Position numbers and translations under genes: made by a program
Assembly: GCA_017555805.1 (NCBI GenBank)
Contig: JAFZFR010000032.1
Span: forward strand, 1-53,217
Reading direction: 5' to 3'
Source: Alistipes sp.
GTDB taxonomy: Bacteria > Bacteroidota > Bacteroidia > Bacteroidales > Rikenellaceae
Length of the DNA stretch: 53,217 nucleotides
The notes under the pieces: model-generated
Database searches by the model: none
Told to the model about the DNA's origin: nothing
Seen by the model: only the letters and a program-made list of their open reading frames with translations
In this document: one piece after another, positions 15,036 through 24,111 of the stretch
Position numbering within the stretch: the first letter of the stretch is position 1
Layout: each line of letters begins with the position of its first letter

Positions 15036-17204
15036 ATGAGAAGATTTTGGCTAATTGCAATGCTCTGCACGGTGATTTTTCACCTCTCGGCGTCGGCGCA
15101 GAATGTGGTGCCCGAACCGAAAAAGATTGAAAAAAGGAACGGAGCGTATCATATACAGACAACGACTAAAATTACACACTCATTGGGACTCCGTTCCTTG
15201 GCTGAACGCCTGGCGGAGTACCTGCCGCTCGACATTCGCGAGTATAACGCTGCCGAGAGGGGTAATATTGTGTTGCTGGAGCGAGAAAATCTTGCCGCCG
15301 AGGCGTATCGCCTTGAGGTCAGCGAGGAGGGCATCACGATTGAGGGTGGCTCGTCCGCGGGCGTGCATAACGGCATCGAGACGCTGCTGCAACTTTTGCC
15401 CTCGATGGTCTATTCCAAAGAGTTGTCGTTCCCCGTGGCGGTGGGCTGCTGCGAGGTGGAGGATGAGCCGAGGTTTGCCTATCGTGGTTTTATGCTTGAT
15501 GTCTGCCGCACCTGGATGTCGGTCGAGGAGGTGAAAACCTTTATCGAGCGACTGGCGCACCATAAAATCAATAAGTTACATATCCACCTTTCGGACGATG
15601 AGGGCTGGCGCATAGAGATTAAATCGCACCCCGACCTTACCGAGGTGGGTGGCTTCCGTGGCGTGGGCTCGCCCGTTGCGGCGCGCTATGGCAAGTGGAA
15701 TGAGCGCTACGGCGGATACTATACGCAGGAGCAGATGCGCGACATCGTGGAGTATGCCGCGGTGCGTAATATCGAGATTATCCCCGAGATTGACCTGCCT
15801 GGTCACAGCCACAATCTGGCGCGCGTGCGTCCCGAGATACTCTGCAACTACACCCCTGGACTGAAGGCGTCGGATGGCTATGATACGCGCAGCGTGATGT
15901 GTGTGGCGAAGCAGAGCAACTACGATCTGCTGGATGATGTATTCCGCGAGTTGGCGGAGGTCTTTCCATCGAAGTGGGTGCATATTGGTGGCGACGAGGT
16001 GAACACCTCGCAGTGGAGCCGTTGTCCCGACTGCAAGGCACTGATGGCGAGCGAGGGCATAGGCATCGAGAAGTTGCAGGAGCACTTTATGAACCGCGTG
16101 GCGAAGATTGTCGGCAACTACGGCAAGAGCCCTTGCGTGTGGAACGAGGCGATGAAGGCGGGCACGCTCACCAAGTCGGCGCAGGTCTATGGCTGGGAGA
16201 GTGTCGCGGCGTGTCGCAAGGCTACGGCGGAGGGGTATAAGACGGTGGTGATGCCTGGCGCATACTTCTACTTCGATATGCGACAGACCCAGCGCGAGCC
16301 TGGTCACGATTGGGCGGCAATATTCGATGCGAAGAAGCCTCTGTCGTTCGACTTCGCCGAGCAGGGCTTTACCGAGGCGGAGATGGCAAATGTCGTGGGT
16401 GTGCAGGCGTCGTTCTTTAGCGAGTTGTATATCTCTCACCGCGACGACGAGCGCGACTATATCTACTACCAGACCTATCCCCGCATCTGCGCCTTGAGCG
16501 AGTTGGCGTGGCGTGGCGAGGGCGGCGAGTGGAAGACCTTTTATGCCAAGATGGTGGAGAGCCATTATAGCCGTATGGTGGCGATGGGCATTGATTTTCG
16601 CCTGTTTCCGCCCGTGGTGAGTTATGCCGATGGCGTGTTGAAGGCCTCGACCGACGACAGCGCACACATATATTATAATATAGTGGGCGAGGCAGAGCCC
16701 AAACGCTACGAGCGTCCAATCACAACCGATAAACCGCAACTCTACTCATTCTTTACGCGTATGGGCGGAGCGCAGAGCCCCGAGGCGGCGGTGAAGTCGC
16801 ACTGGCGAATGTTGCAGCCCGTGGTGAAGATTACCTCGTCGATGGAGCCCAGCGAGCGCTTCCCATTCTCGAATGCCGAGGGCTATGGTCGCATCTCCCG
16901 TACGGCGAGGGTATGCCGCGAGGGCGACTGGTTGCTCTACACCTTCGAGAAACCCGTTTCGTGCCGTCGTATGGAGATTTCGACGGGCAACCTCCAACTG
17001 CCGCGCTACATTTTCAATGCGGGATATATGGAGGTGAGCGAGGATGGCGTGAACTTCAAGCGTGTGGGCGACCTGAAGAATGGTGGCTGCGCGATAGAAA
17101 ACCCCTCGCGCCCAATCAAGGCGGTGCGTGTGGTCTGCACCGAGAACGGCAACGGCGCAGATTTCGTTACGGTGCAAGCACCTAAAGTCTATCCTAAACT
17201 CTAA
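15036..17204 (+). CDS. Secreted beta-N-acetylhexosaminidase (GH20)
   Basis: The enzyme (722 aa from the ATG at 15036) starts with a signal peptide (MRRFWLIAMLCTVIFHLSA, ending SASAQ). It removes terminal GlcNAc or GalNAc from glycans. A GH20b-type N domain covers about 20-140. The TIM barrel starts at RFAYRGFMLDVCRTWMS and contains KLHIHLSDDEGWRIEI and the catalytic HIGGDEV (Asp-Glu pair, substrate-assisted mechanism), then WNEAMKAG and ALSELAW. The C-terminal ~110 residues look like an F5/8-type carbohydrate-binding domain. The frame is also open upstream to 14955, but that extension has no signal peptide. The LOG-family gene follows after 5 bases. Confidence 0.93.
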   Translation: MRRFWLIAMLCTVIFHLSASAQNVVPEPKKIEKRNGAYHIQTTTKITHSLGLRSLAERLAEYLPLDIREYNAAERGNIVLLERENLAAEAYRLEVSEEGITIEGGSSAGVHNGIETLLQLLPSMVYSKELSFPVAVGCCEVEDEPRFAYRGFMLDVCRTWMSVEEVKTFIERLAHHKINKLHIHLSDDEGWRIEIKSHPDLTEVGGFRGVGSPVAARYGKWNERYGGYYTQEQMRDIVEYAAVRNIEIIPEIDLPGHSHNLARVRPEILCNYTPGLKASDGYDTRSVMCVAKQSNYDLLDDVFRELAEVFPSKWVHIGGDEVNTSQWSRCPDCKALMASEGIGIEKLQEHFMNRVAKIVGNYGKSPCVWNEAMKAGTLTKSAQVYGWESVAACRKATAEGYKTVVMPGAYFYFDMRQTQREPGHDWAAIFDAKKPLSFDFAEQGFTEAEMANVVGVQASFFSELYISHRDDERDYIYYQTYPRICALSELAWRGEGGEWKTFYAKMVESHYSRMVAMGIDFRLFPPVVSYADGVLKASTDDSAHIYYNIVGEAEPKRYERPITTDKPQLYSFFTRMGGAQSPEAAVKSHWRMLQPVVKITSSMEPSERFPFSNAEGYGRISRTARVCREGDWLLYTFEKPVSCRRMEISTGNLQLPRYIFNAGYMEVSEDGVNFKRVGDLKNGGCAIENPSRPIKAVRVVCTENGNGADFVTVQAPKVYPKL

Positions 17205-17209
17205 ATACT

Positions 17210-18328
17210 ATGCAGAACTACCTTGAGATTGATTCGCTGGAAGCGCTGGAGCGTCTGCTCGATAGTGAGGGCGTAATCGCTCGTTGTGCTTTTCAGTGTA
17301 TAGATTTCTACGATGTGCCGCGTGCCATTGAACGCATATATAGCGACTGTATCTTTATGGGGTGTCGCATCCCCGAGTCTATGATGCGCGGAGTGGATAA
17401 CCGCTGTTACCTCTTCCCATCGTTGCGTAAGCCCTTCAATACATTCCCACCGCGTCTGTATGATGCGCAGACCTTGTATGCTGGTTACGACCCTCGTTGC
17501 GAGGCGAGTTTTCGTGAGTGCTACGACACACGCGTCTATCGTCACTATGTGGGCAAGGGTAAAATATCGTCGGATATAAGCGAGATGCTGGCGCGAGCGC
17601 TTCACGACCACTCCATAAGCGACGCTCTGCACGAGATGCTGGCGCGCTACGATGAGCGTAAGGTGGTGGCGGTTATGGGCGGTCACGCAGTGTTGCGAAC
17701 AGATGAGAATTATGTGAAGATTGCCCTTATAAGCAAACTCCTCACCGAGCAGGGCTACCTGATGTTGAGCGGTGGCGGACCTGGCGCTATGGAGGCGACG
17801 CACCTCGGCGCGTGGATGGCGGGCAGAGAGGTGTGGGAACTCTATGAGGCGGTCGAGATGCTCATCGAAGCGCCCTGCTACAAGGATGCGGACTGGCTCT
17901 CTTCGGCATTTGAGGTCATCGAGCGCTACCCACGCCGTAAGGATTTTTGCAGCATCGGCATCCCCACATGGTTCTATGGTCACGAGCCTGCAACGCCATT
18001 TGCGAGCCACATAGCCAAGTATTTCGACAACAGCGTGCGCGAGGATGGTCTGCTGGCGGTGGCGAAGGGTGGCGTGATTTACACTCCAGGCAGCGCAGGC
18101 ACGATGCAGGAGATTTTTCAGGATGCAGCGCAGAACCACTACGAGACATTCGGCTTCGCCTCGCCGATGGTATTCTTTGGCGAGGAGTATTGGACCAAGC
18201 AGGTGCCCGTCTATGAGTTGCTCGAAAAGTTGCAGCAGCAGGGTAAGTACCGCAACTTGTTGCTCTCCATCACCGATGACATCGAGAGCGTGGTGGAGCA
18301 CATCCTCTCATTCGGCAGTGCAGCGTAA
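17210..18328 (+). CDS. LOG-family Rossmann protein (possible nucleotide nucleosidase)
   Basis: The 372-residue protein has a C-terminal Rossmann domain (about 150-370) with the LOG/lysine-decarboxylase-like signatures GGGPGAMEATHLGAW and TPGSAGTMQEIFQDAA. These bind nucleotides and carry the catalytic Arg/Glu in the cytokinin-activating LOG and PpnN families, which cleave nucleoside 5'-monophosphates. The second motif has Ser where the canonical PGGxGT has Gly. An extra ~140-residue N-terminal region (with GYDPRCEASF) has no motif I recognise. The product is cytoplasmic. The gene is co-oriented with and 5 bases from the hexosaminidase gene. The biochemical role is an inference from the fold. 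Confidence 0.7.
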   Translation: MQNYLEIDSLEALERLLDSEGVIARCAFQCIDFYDVPRAIERIYSDCIFMGCRIPESMMRGVDNRCYLFPSLRKPFNTFPPRLYDAQTLYAGYDPRCEASFRECYDTRVYRHYVGKGKISSDISEMLARALHDHSISDALHEMLARYDERKVVAVMGGHAVLRTDENYVKIALISKLLTEQGYLMLSGGGPGAMEATHLGAWMAGREVWELYEAVEMLIEAPCYKDADWLSSAFEVIERYPRRKDFCSIGIPTWFYGHEPATPFASHIAKYFDNSVREDGLLAVAKGGVIYTPGSAGTMQEIFQDAAQNHYETFGFASPMVFFGEEYWTKQVPVYELLEKLQQQGKYRNLLLSITDDIESVVEHILSFGSAA

Positions 18329-18363
18329 TGTTTAGTTTGTAATATTTTAATTGCGAGAAAGTG

Positions 18364-20397
18364 ATGAAAAGATTGTTTTATATTGTTGCGATGTTCTGTT
18401 TGGCTGCTTGCGGCGGCGGAAACACCAGCGACGAGGTGGTTGTGGAGTTGCGTAGTCGAAAATTTGATTTTTCAACCACACAAGCACCTTTAGATATAGA
18501 CTTTGGCACTCAGTTTTCAAGTTTGGAAGATGTAACCAAAGGCTTTACCATTAAGTTTCAACTCGATTTGCCAAGATTGGATAAATCTTTAGCACATCAG
18601 ACTCTGTTTGAGGTGAGTGATGTTGTCAAATTTTCATATTCTCTTCGCAGCCCAGATGAATGGAGTCACCAGAACTACCCCGCTTGTTGGAGAGAGGGGG
18701 ATGAATGGGTGCCAGTGATTGAGGCTGAATTGATGTTGCAGTCGGAGGATGGTAAGCAAAATGAGAAATTGACGGTTGGTGTTCCTTTGGCGGCGCTGGA
18801 GAATGTTAATAGCGTGAGTGAGGTGGTGTTGCACTTTACGGGCGTGGAGTTTTCTATCTATGTTGATGGCAGATTGTATGATAGCGACTTTGCAATCGGT
18901 TATCCCTCGTTGAGTGAGTGGCATACAGTGAGCAGCGCAGAGCAGGTTTATAACCCCGTATTTTACGCCCCAGCGCTCCTGCCCGCAGTGGTTGAGGAGT
19001 ATCCGACCGACAATAATATCCAATACTGGACACCGCCGTTCCATAATGCGTGGGTGGGCGATGTGGCGACAATCTACCACAAGGGTCGCTACCACATCTT
19101 CTACCTCTTTGACCGACGCGGTCACGCCAGCAAGTTGGGTCGTGGTGGTCACTACTTCGAGCACCTCTCGACCGAGGATTTCAAGACCTGGGTGGAGCAC
19201 GAGCCCGCGGTGGCGATTGAGCACCAGTGGGAGACTCTGGGTACGGGAACACCTTTTATATATAACGATAAGTTGCATTTGGCGTATGGTCTGCACACCA
19301 CGCGCATCTATCCTCGCGAGCAGACTACGCTGCCGATGATGTGGGGCTATTTTGACGAGCATAAAAAGACGCAGGTGGTGGACTACACCTCAATAAAGGA
19401 TGTTGTGGCGGCAGGCTCGACCTATTCGGTGAGTGCCGATGGCGTTGCCGATTTCAGCAAGAGTCACACGCTTATCCACCCTTGCGAGAACCCAAGTATC
19501 TTCACCGATAGAGAGGGTAGGCTGCGTATGCTTGCCAACTACGGCGCACGCGGCGAGTGGAGCGCAGAGTCGCTCGACGAGGGGTGGCAGTGTGTTAATG
19601 ATACATTCCCTCCGGGTGGCGACTGCACATTCTTCTTCGAGTGGGGCGGCTACGAATATATTATAGGTGGCTTCCGCCAACTCTTCAGCCGTCGCTCGGG
19701 AGAGGGCGATGACCGCTGGTGGGATATGGTTGCCGAGGGTCGCGATATGTACAATGGCTTGTCGGTGCCTGCTGTAAGCGAAATAGCAGATGGTCGCCGA
19801 CTTCTGGCGGGCTGGGTCAAGACCCGCAACTGGGGCGGTGTGCTCGTTCTGCACGAGATGGTGCAGTTCCCCGACGGAGCACTCGGTAGCAAGTGGATGG
19901 AGGAGGTTGTCCCCGCAACCGAAAAGGCGGAGGTGTGCTCTGCGGAGGATGTTATCTCGGCTGAAGAGCCATCGTTTATGCTCACCTTCGATGTTGAGCC
20001 CGAAGAGGCTTATCGTGGTCGCATCGGCGTGACCTTGAGTGGCGAGGGTGGCGAAAAGAGCGCTTGCGAGTGGCAGATGATGTTTGACCGCTGTCGCGCG
20101 CAGTTCTCGACGGCGGTTGAGTGTGGCTTTGCCCAGAATGAGCGCACATTGAGCGAGGGTGGCGATGCTGCTGCGGCACACAACTATGCCATCACGGGCG
20201 GAATGCCTCAAAAGGGCAAGGTGCGCGTGCGAATGTGCGTCTATAACCATAGCAAGTTGCGTGGCTCGATTGTCGATGTTGAGATTGCGGGTCAGCGCAC
20301 GATGTTGAGTTACCGTCCCGATTTGAAGGTTGAGGGCGTGGCGTTCCATTCCGACGGCGTGAAGGTGGCTAACATCAGGAAGGCGAATTTGAAATAA
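18364..20397 (+). CDS. Lipoprotein with GH32/GH43-type five-bladed propeller
   Basis: The 677-residue lipoprotein has lipobox LAAC (C16). The ATG at 18364 is chosen over the adjacent GTG. An N-terminal concanavalin-like sandwich (about 30-210) is followed by a beta-propeller with AWVGDVATIYHKGRYHIFYLF, STEDFKTWVEHEPAV, GTGTPFIYNDKLHLAY and NPSIFTDREGRLRML. This order resembles GH32, in which the first motif is WxNDPNG; here it reads VGDVA, keeping one Asp but not the Asn-Asp-Pro-Asn-Gly set. The C-terminal ~140 residues form another sandwich, as in GH32. It could act on a fructan-like or other furanoside, or be a non-canonical enzyme. The substrate is not known. Confidence 0.65.
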   Translation: MKRLFYIVAMFCLAACGGGNTSDEVVVELRSRKFDFSTTQAPLDIDFGTQFSSLEDVTKGFTIKFQLDLPRLDKSLAHQTLFEVSDVVKFSYSLRSPDEWSHQNYPACWREGDEWVPVIEAELMLQSEDGKQNEKLTVGVPLAALENVNSVSEVVLHFTGVEFSIYVDGRLYDSDFAIGYPSLSEWHTVSSAEQVYNPVFYAPALLPAVVEEYPTDNNIQYWTPPFHNAWVGDVATIYHKGRYHIFYLFDRRGHASKLGRGGHYFEHLSTEDFKTWVEHEPAVAIEHQWETLGTGTPFIYNDKLHLAYGLHTTRIYPREQTTLPMMWGYFDEHKKTQVVDYTSIKDVVAAGSTYSVSADGVADFSKSHTLIHPCENPSIFTDREGRLRMLANYGARGEWSAESLDEGWQCVNDTFPPGGDCTFFFEWGGYEYIIGGFRQLFSRRSGEGDDRWWDMVAEGRDMYNGLSVPAVSEIADGRRLLAGWVKTRNWGGVLVLHEMVQFPDGALGSKWMEEVVPATEKAEVCSAEDVISAEEPSFMLTFDVEPEEAYRGRIGVTLSGEGGEKSACEWQMMFDRCRAQFSTAVECGFAQNERTLSEGGDAAAAHNYAITGGMPQKGKVRVRMCVYNHSKLRGSIVDVEIAGQRTMLSYRPDLKVEGVAFHSDGVKVANIRKANLK

Positions 20398-20418
20398 CGA
20401 TATAATCGCTTCGTTTTG

Positions 20419-20474
20419 AGCGGTATTTCCCAGTCGTGAGGAGGTTTTCTGTGGCTGGGAGTACCGCTTTTGTT
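20419..20474 (+). terminator. Terminator after the propeller lipoprotein gene
   Basis: agcggtatttcccag (20419-20433) pairs with ctgggagtaccgct (20455-20468), with one small bulge and a long loop, followed by tttgttt. Confidence 0.75.
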
Positions 20475-20753
20475 TGCATATTGCATAAAAATGCAAAAAT
20501 CAGCAATTCTACTTGTGTGACACCTCAAACGCCCCGCTTGCCTAAAGTTATTAACAAAAACCACCCATTGAAATAACGAAATGTAAGGTTCACAGCCACT
20601 TCGGGGCGAGTTTTGGTCAAAAATTACACCCGCCAAAACGCAATTTGTTAATAATTTTTTAACATTGGCGGTACAACCTATGAATTTTATTACTACCTTC
20701 GCATCGTTTTCACAAAAATAAATATCTTTTTATAAACTTAATAACTAGTAATT
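20475..20753. other. Intergenic region with two inverted repeats before the abundant lipoprotein gene
   Basis: No gene is visible. cgccccg (near 20530) and cggggcg (near 20602) form one inverted repeat, and ccgcca (20630-20635) with tggcgg (20666-20671) form a second, 36-nt hairpin with an AT-rich loop. TACCTTCG (20694-20701) resembles a -7 box with one mismatch, 53 bases before the start codon. The region is probably promoter plus operator or leader. Confidence 0.4.
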
Positions 20754-23528
20754 ATGCGTACAATTTTGCGTAACACATTGATCTTTTGCTCATTGGTATT
20801 GATGGGCATGGGATTCTCTGCTTGCTCGAAGGATGAGACGCCAGATCCAGTTGTTCCAGAAATGGCAGCTGTTGCAGAGGCGACCTCGTGGGATACTGCT
20901 AAGGTAACAGTTTCTACAAAGTCTATTTCAGAGTGGGCTTGGATGGTATTGCCAGCAAACGAGCAGGTTCCATCAGAGACAGTAATTTTCAAGGATGGTA
21001 CAGCCGTAGAGGGTGCTGATGGTGAGATCACAATCAACATCAACGGTCTTGACCGCTTGACTGAGTATTCATTCTACGCTGCTGCGAAGTATGTAGATGA
21101 GTATCAGCAGGAGAAGTTCTTCGAGGATGTAGTTGTTGCAGAGTTCACAACTACTGACTACACCGACGAGATCACTATCGTTAAGACAACTATCGAGGGT
21201 GCTGAGGTACATGTTAAGATTCCTGAGGATGTAAAGGCTCGCGGTAACGCTATCCGTTGGGGTCTTGCAAACAAGGCAATGTACAACAACAACAAGGTAC
21301 AGTGGGGTCAGACTGACGCATCTATGTTGGATTTGAACCTCGATGTTTACACTCACGCTGCATTCCTTAACGATACTACTCTTCTCATCGACGAGTACCA
21401 CCGTTTCGAGCGTGATGAGAACGGCGAGTTGGTTCTCGATGAGTGGATGTTCGAGCCTATCTACTACTGGGATTTCGTAGCACCAGGTGAGCCATTGGTA
21501 TTGATTATGGCTGAGGCTGCTTGGGGTGAGAGCGACTTCGGTTGGGGCGAAGGCTGGTACCGTATCCCATTCGACTTCTGGGGTTATGATGAGGCTATGT
21601 GGTTTGGTGATATGCCAAACGAGGAGGATTACTGGGAGGAGGGTGCTTACCACAAGGTGGTTGAGTTCTCTTCTGCAGCTCCAGAGGCTTTCGAGGGCAG
21701 CGTTGAGGTTGGTACAGTAGGTCTTGCTCCTAATGGTGGCGCTATCACATTGAACCCATCTGAGGAGGTATTCTGCTACAGCGTTGGCGTATTTGACAAT
21801 GCAAGCTACATTGACTACACTGATATGTTCCTCGGAGGTGACGAGAGCTTGATGCAGTGGTTCTCTACTTCATACATCGGTATGTACTCTATCGGCTTCC
21901 AGACTTACTACGCTTCTGAGGGTCCACTTGAGTTGGGTCTCTTGGATTACTTCTTGTACGAGCTCGTTCCAGGTGCTGACTACCATGTTGTTGTAACAGC
22001 TATGCCTGGCGTAGATAGCGAGGATGGTATGGTTGCTGACCCATCTCGTCAGAACTTCCAGCACATCACATTCCAGATTCCAGACTTCACATTGCCAGCA
22101 CCACAGATGCAGGTAACAGGTCTTGAGCCTACTTCAGCATACAAGGTTCGTTTCAATGTTAAGTGTCTCAACTGGCAGGAGGCTCCTGTTGCAGAGGCTT
22201 CTTACGCAATGAACTACGTTCGTGAGTTCAACGAGACTTTGGAGTACGACACTTACGAGTCACTTTGTGAGTCTAACCGCGACTACGGTTATGTATTCAC
22301 TGAGGACGAGGTTGCACAGATGAACTCTGACGGTGGTGTTATCGTTGAGTTCGATTCACGCGAGAACGCACAGTCTCGTTTGGCTGTAATGGGCTGGAAC
22401 GAGGAGGGTCGTCCAAGCACATTTGAGGGCGAGAACCCATCAGCAGTTGCTGAGGCTCGTTCAGCTGTGTTGCCAGACGCTGATCCTATCGCATCTACAC
22501 TCTATGAGGATTTGGTAGGTGACTGGACTGCAACTGCAACAGTTCGCGTACAGAAGTACGGTGAGTTGGAGAATGGTGATTACGGTTACTACTATGTAAC
22601 AGAGGAGTTGACACGCAAGATCACTATCGGTGACCTCTACTGCCCAGAGTCAATGACTGAGGAGGCTTACGAGATTTACGAGTCACAGGGCGTATCACGC
22701 GAGAAGGCTGACGCTTACTTCGCAGAGCTCAAGTCTGGTATCGAGACTTACAACGCTGCAGTTCGTGGTCAGAACCGCTTGCTCTGTACAGGTTGGGACT
22801 TCAACTTGAACGCAACTGCAACTTACAACCCACTTGGCTTGGCTACTCCTTGGGATTTGTTCCTCAACACAGACGGTTACAACGCTTCATCAGTTGAGCC
22901 TTTGATGTACGAGTTCGGTCCAAAGTGGTTCTTGCAGGTAGCAGAGGGTGGCCAGACAGCATTCGTACCAGTTAACCCTAACCGCATCGCTCCTTTGACA
23001 AGCTGGACAAGCGGTACAGAGTACTACCTGGTAGGTTGCGATTTGGAGAACGAGTATGCTAATGCAACTCCAGCAGACGAGGCTGATATGGATGACGCAA
23101 GCAAGTGGCCAAACATCCCAGTTGAGATCTCTGAGGACAAGCAGACTGTAACTATCAAGTCTTACACTGACGAGGACGGTAATGTATACTATCCAAATGT
23201 TGTATCAAGCGGCTACTGGGGCCCAACAATCTTCGCTTCACAGGTTGTATCTGATGTTGTGATGACAAAGGGTTGGTCAGAGCCAGAGGCAACTGCAAAG
23301 GTTAACATCAATGCTACTCGCAAGGCTGCTGCTTCAGTAGACCACAGCAAGGATGCAAAGATTGCTATCAGCGAGACATTTGCTCCAATGCAGGCTCCAA
23401 AGGTACGCACACCATTCTTCAACGAGGAGAAGGTTTCATACAAGAAGATTGAGGGTGTGAAGGCCGTTTCTATGGAGGAGTGCAAGGCGCGTATGCAGAA
23501 GCTTAACGCTACAAAGGTTCGCAAGTAA
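20754..23528 (+). CDS. Large surface lipoprotein, abundant, of unknown function
   Basis: The 924-residue lipoprotein has lipobox FSAC (C24) followed by SKDETPDP, a typical Bacteroidota surface-lipoprotein start. Several beta-sandwich repeats of Fn3-like character follow (ITININGLDRLTEYSFYAAA near 90; EPTSAYKVRF near 460), with acidic, Tyr/Trp-rich stretches. The C-terminal ~50 residues are basic. I do not recognise the family. Codon use is clearly different from the flanking GH genes: gct, gta, aac, cca and tct dominate, as in hupB-like and ribosomal genes, so the protein is probably made in large amount. A terminator separates it from the thioredoxin gene downstream, but the shared orientation and envelope theme suggest a functional cluster. 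Confidence 0.75.
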   Translation: MRTILRNTLIFCSLVLMGMGFSACSKDETPDPVVPEMAAVAEATSWDTAKVTVSTKSISEWAWMVLPANEQVPSETVIFKDGTAVEGADGEITININGLDRLTEYSFYAAAKYVDEYQQEKFFEDVVVAEFTTTDYTDEITIVKTTIEGAEVHVKIPEDVKARGNAIRWGLANKAMYNNNKVQWGQTDASMLDLNLDVYTHAAFLNDTTLLIDEYHRFERDENGELVLDEWMFEPIYYWDFVAPGEPLVLIMAEAAWGESDFGWGEGWYRIPFDFWGYDEAMWFGDMPNEEDYWEEGAYHKVVEFSSAAPEAFEGSVEVGTVGLAPNGGAITLNPSEEVFCYSVGVFDNASYIDYTDMFLGGDESLMQWFSTSYIGMYSIGFQTYYASEGPLELGLLDYFLYELVPGADYHVVVTAMPGVDSEDGMVADPSRQNFQHITFQIPDFTLPAPQMQVTGLEPTSAYKVRFNVKCLNWQEAPVAEASYAMNYVREFNETLEYDTYESLCESNRDYGYVFTEDEVAQMNSDGGVIVEFDSRENAQSRLAVMGWNEEGRPSTFEGENPSAVAEARSAVLPDADPIASTLYEDLVGDWTATATVRVQKYGELENGDYGYYYVTEELTRKITIGDLYCPESMTEEAYEIYESQGVSREKADAYFAELKSGIETYNAAVRGQNRLLCTGWDFNLNATATYNPLGLATPWDLFLNTDGYNASSVEPLMYEFGPKWFLQVAEGGQTAFVPVNPNRIAPLTSWTSGTEYYLVGCDLENEYANATPADEADMDDASKWPNIPVEISEDKQTVTIKSYTDEDGNVYYPNVVSSGYWGPTIFASQVVSDVVMTKGWSEPEATAKVNINATRKAAASVDHSKDAKIAISETFAPMQAPKVRTPFFNEEKVSYKKIEGVKAVSMEECKARMQKLNATKVRK

Positions 23529-23543
23529 TACGACTCTAATATT

Positions 23544-23591
23544 CGCAATGGGGAGTTCCTCTACAAGGGGACTCCTCATTTGCGGTTTTTT
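23544..23591 (+). terminator. Terminator of the surface lipoprotein gene
   Basis: cgcaatggggagttcc (from 23544) pairs with ggggactcctcatttgcg, allowing G-T pairs and one bulge, followed by gtttttt. It may be leaky, since the next gene starts 29 bases later without a visible promoter. Confidence 0.8.
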
Positions 23592-23619
23592 AATAAAAAG
23601 GATCAAAATCAAGAAAATT

Positions 23620-24102
23620 ATGAAGAAGCTGTTTTGTTTGTTCGGGTTGCTTATGGTCGCTATGGTGGCTTCAGCCCAGCAGCTCCCAGATGTAAAGGTT
23701 GAGAATGCCCAGGGAAAGATTGTTCCCGTGAAGAGCATCGCCAAGGGCAAGCCAATGATCATCTCTTATTGGTCAATCGCCTGCAAGCCCTGTATTCAGG
23801 AGCTCAATGCTATCAACGACGCCCTCGAGGAGTGGCGCGAGGAGGCAGATTTCGAGGTTGTGGCTGTGTCGGTTGACGATGCACGCCTGAAGGCATCTGC
23901 CAAGGCAATCGCAACATCACGCGGTTGGGAGTTTGTGTGCTTGTACGATGACAAGCAGACACTAAAGCGAGCTATGAATGTATCACTCACACCACAGTCG
24001 TTTGTGGTGGATGCAAACGGTAAGATTGTCTTCTCTCACTCGGGTTACACCCCAGGCAGCGAGCAACTTTTGTTTGATCAGATTTTGAAACTCAAGAAAT
24101 AG
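23620..24102 (+). CDS. TlpA-like periplasmic thioredoxin
   Basis: The 160-residue protein has a signal peptide (1-19, ending ASAQ) and one thioredoxin fold of the TlpA/ResA type: MIISYWSIACKPCIQEL carries the CKPC pair (C55, C58), VVAVSVDD follows, and the cis-proline loop is SLTPQSFVVD. It should reduce or isomerise disulfides of exported proteins. The longer frame from 23548 starts inside the terminator hairpin and lacks a signal peptide, so the ATG at 23620 is chosen. DUF6029 follows after 9 bases, and the Omp28 gene downstream also has a CxxC motif; DsbD at 35921 could supply electrons. Confidence 0.9.
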   Translation: MKKLFCLFGLLMVAMVASAQQLPDVKVENAQGKIVPVKSIAKGKPMIISYWSIACKPCIQELNAINDALEEWREEADFEVVAVSVDDARLKASAKAIATSRGWEFVCLYDDKQTLKRAMNVSLTPQSFVVDANGKIVFSHSGYTPGSEQLLFDQILKLKK

Positions 24103-24111
24103 TAATCCTCG

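Noticed and set aside
15576-16739. 387-codon open frame on the minus strand
   Set aside because: It is antisense to the clear GH20 gene, with a His/Arg/Leu-rich composition that mirrors the GC-rich coding strand and no domain signature.
19390-20496. 368-codon minus-strand frame over the propeller lipoprotein gene
   Set aside because: It is antisense to a protein with clear domain structure and crosses the terminator at 20419-20474.
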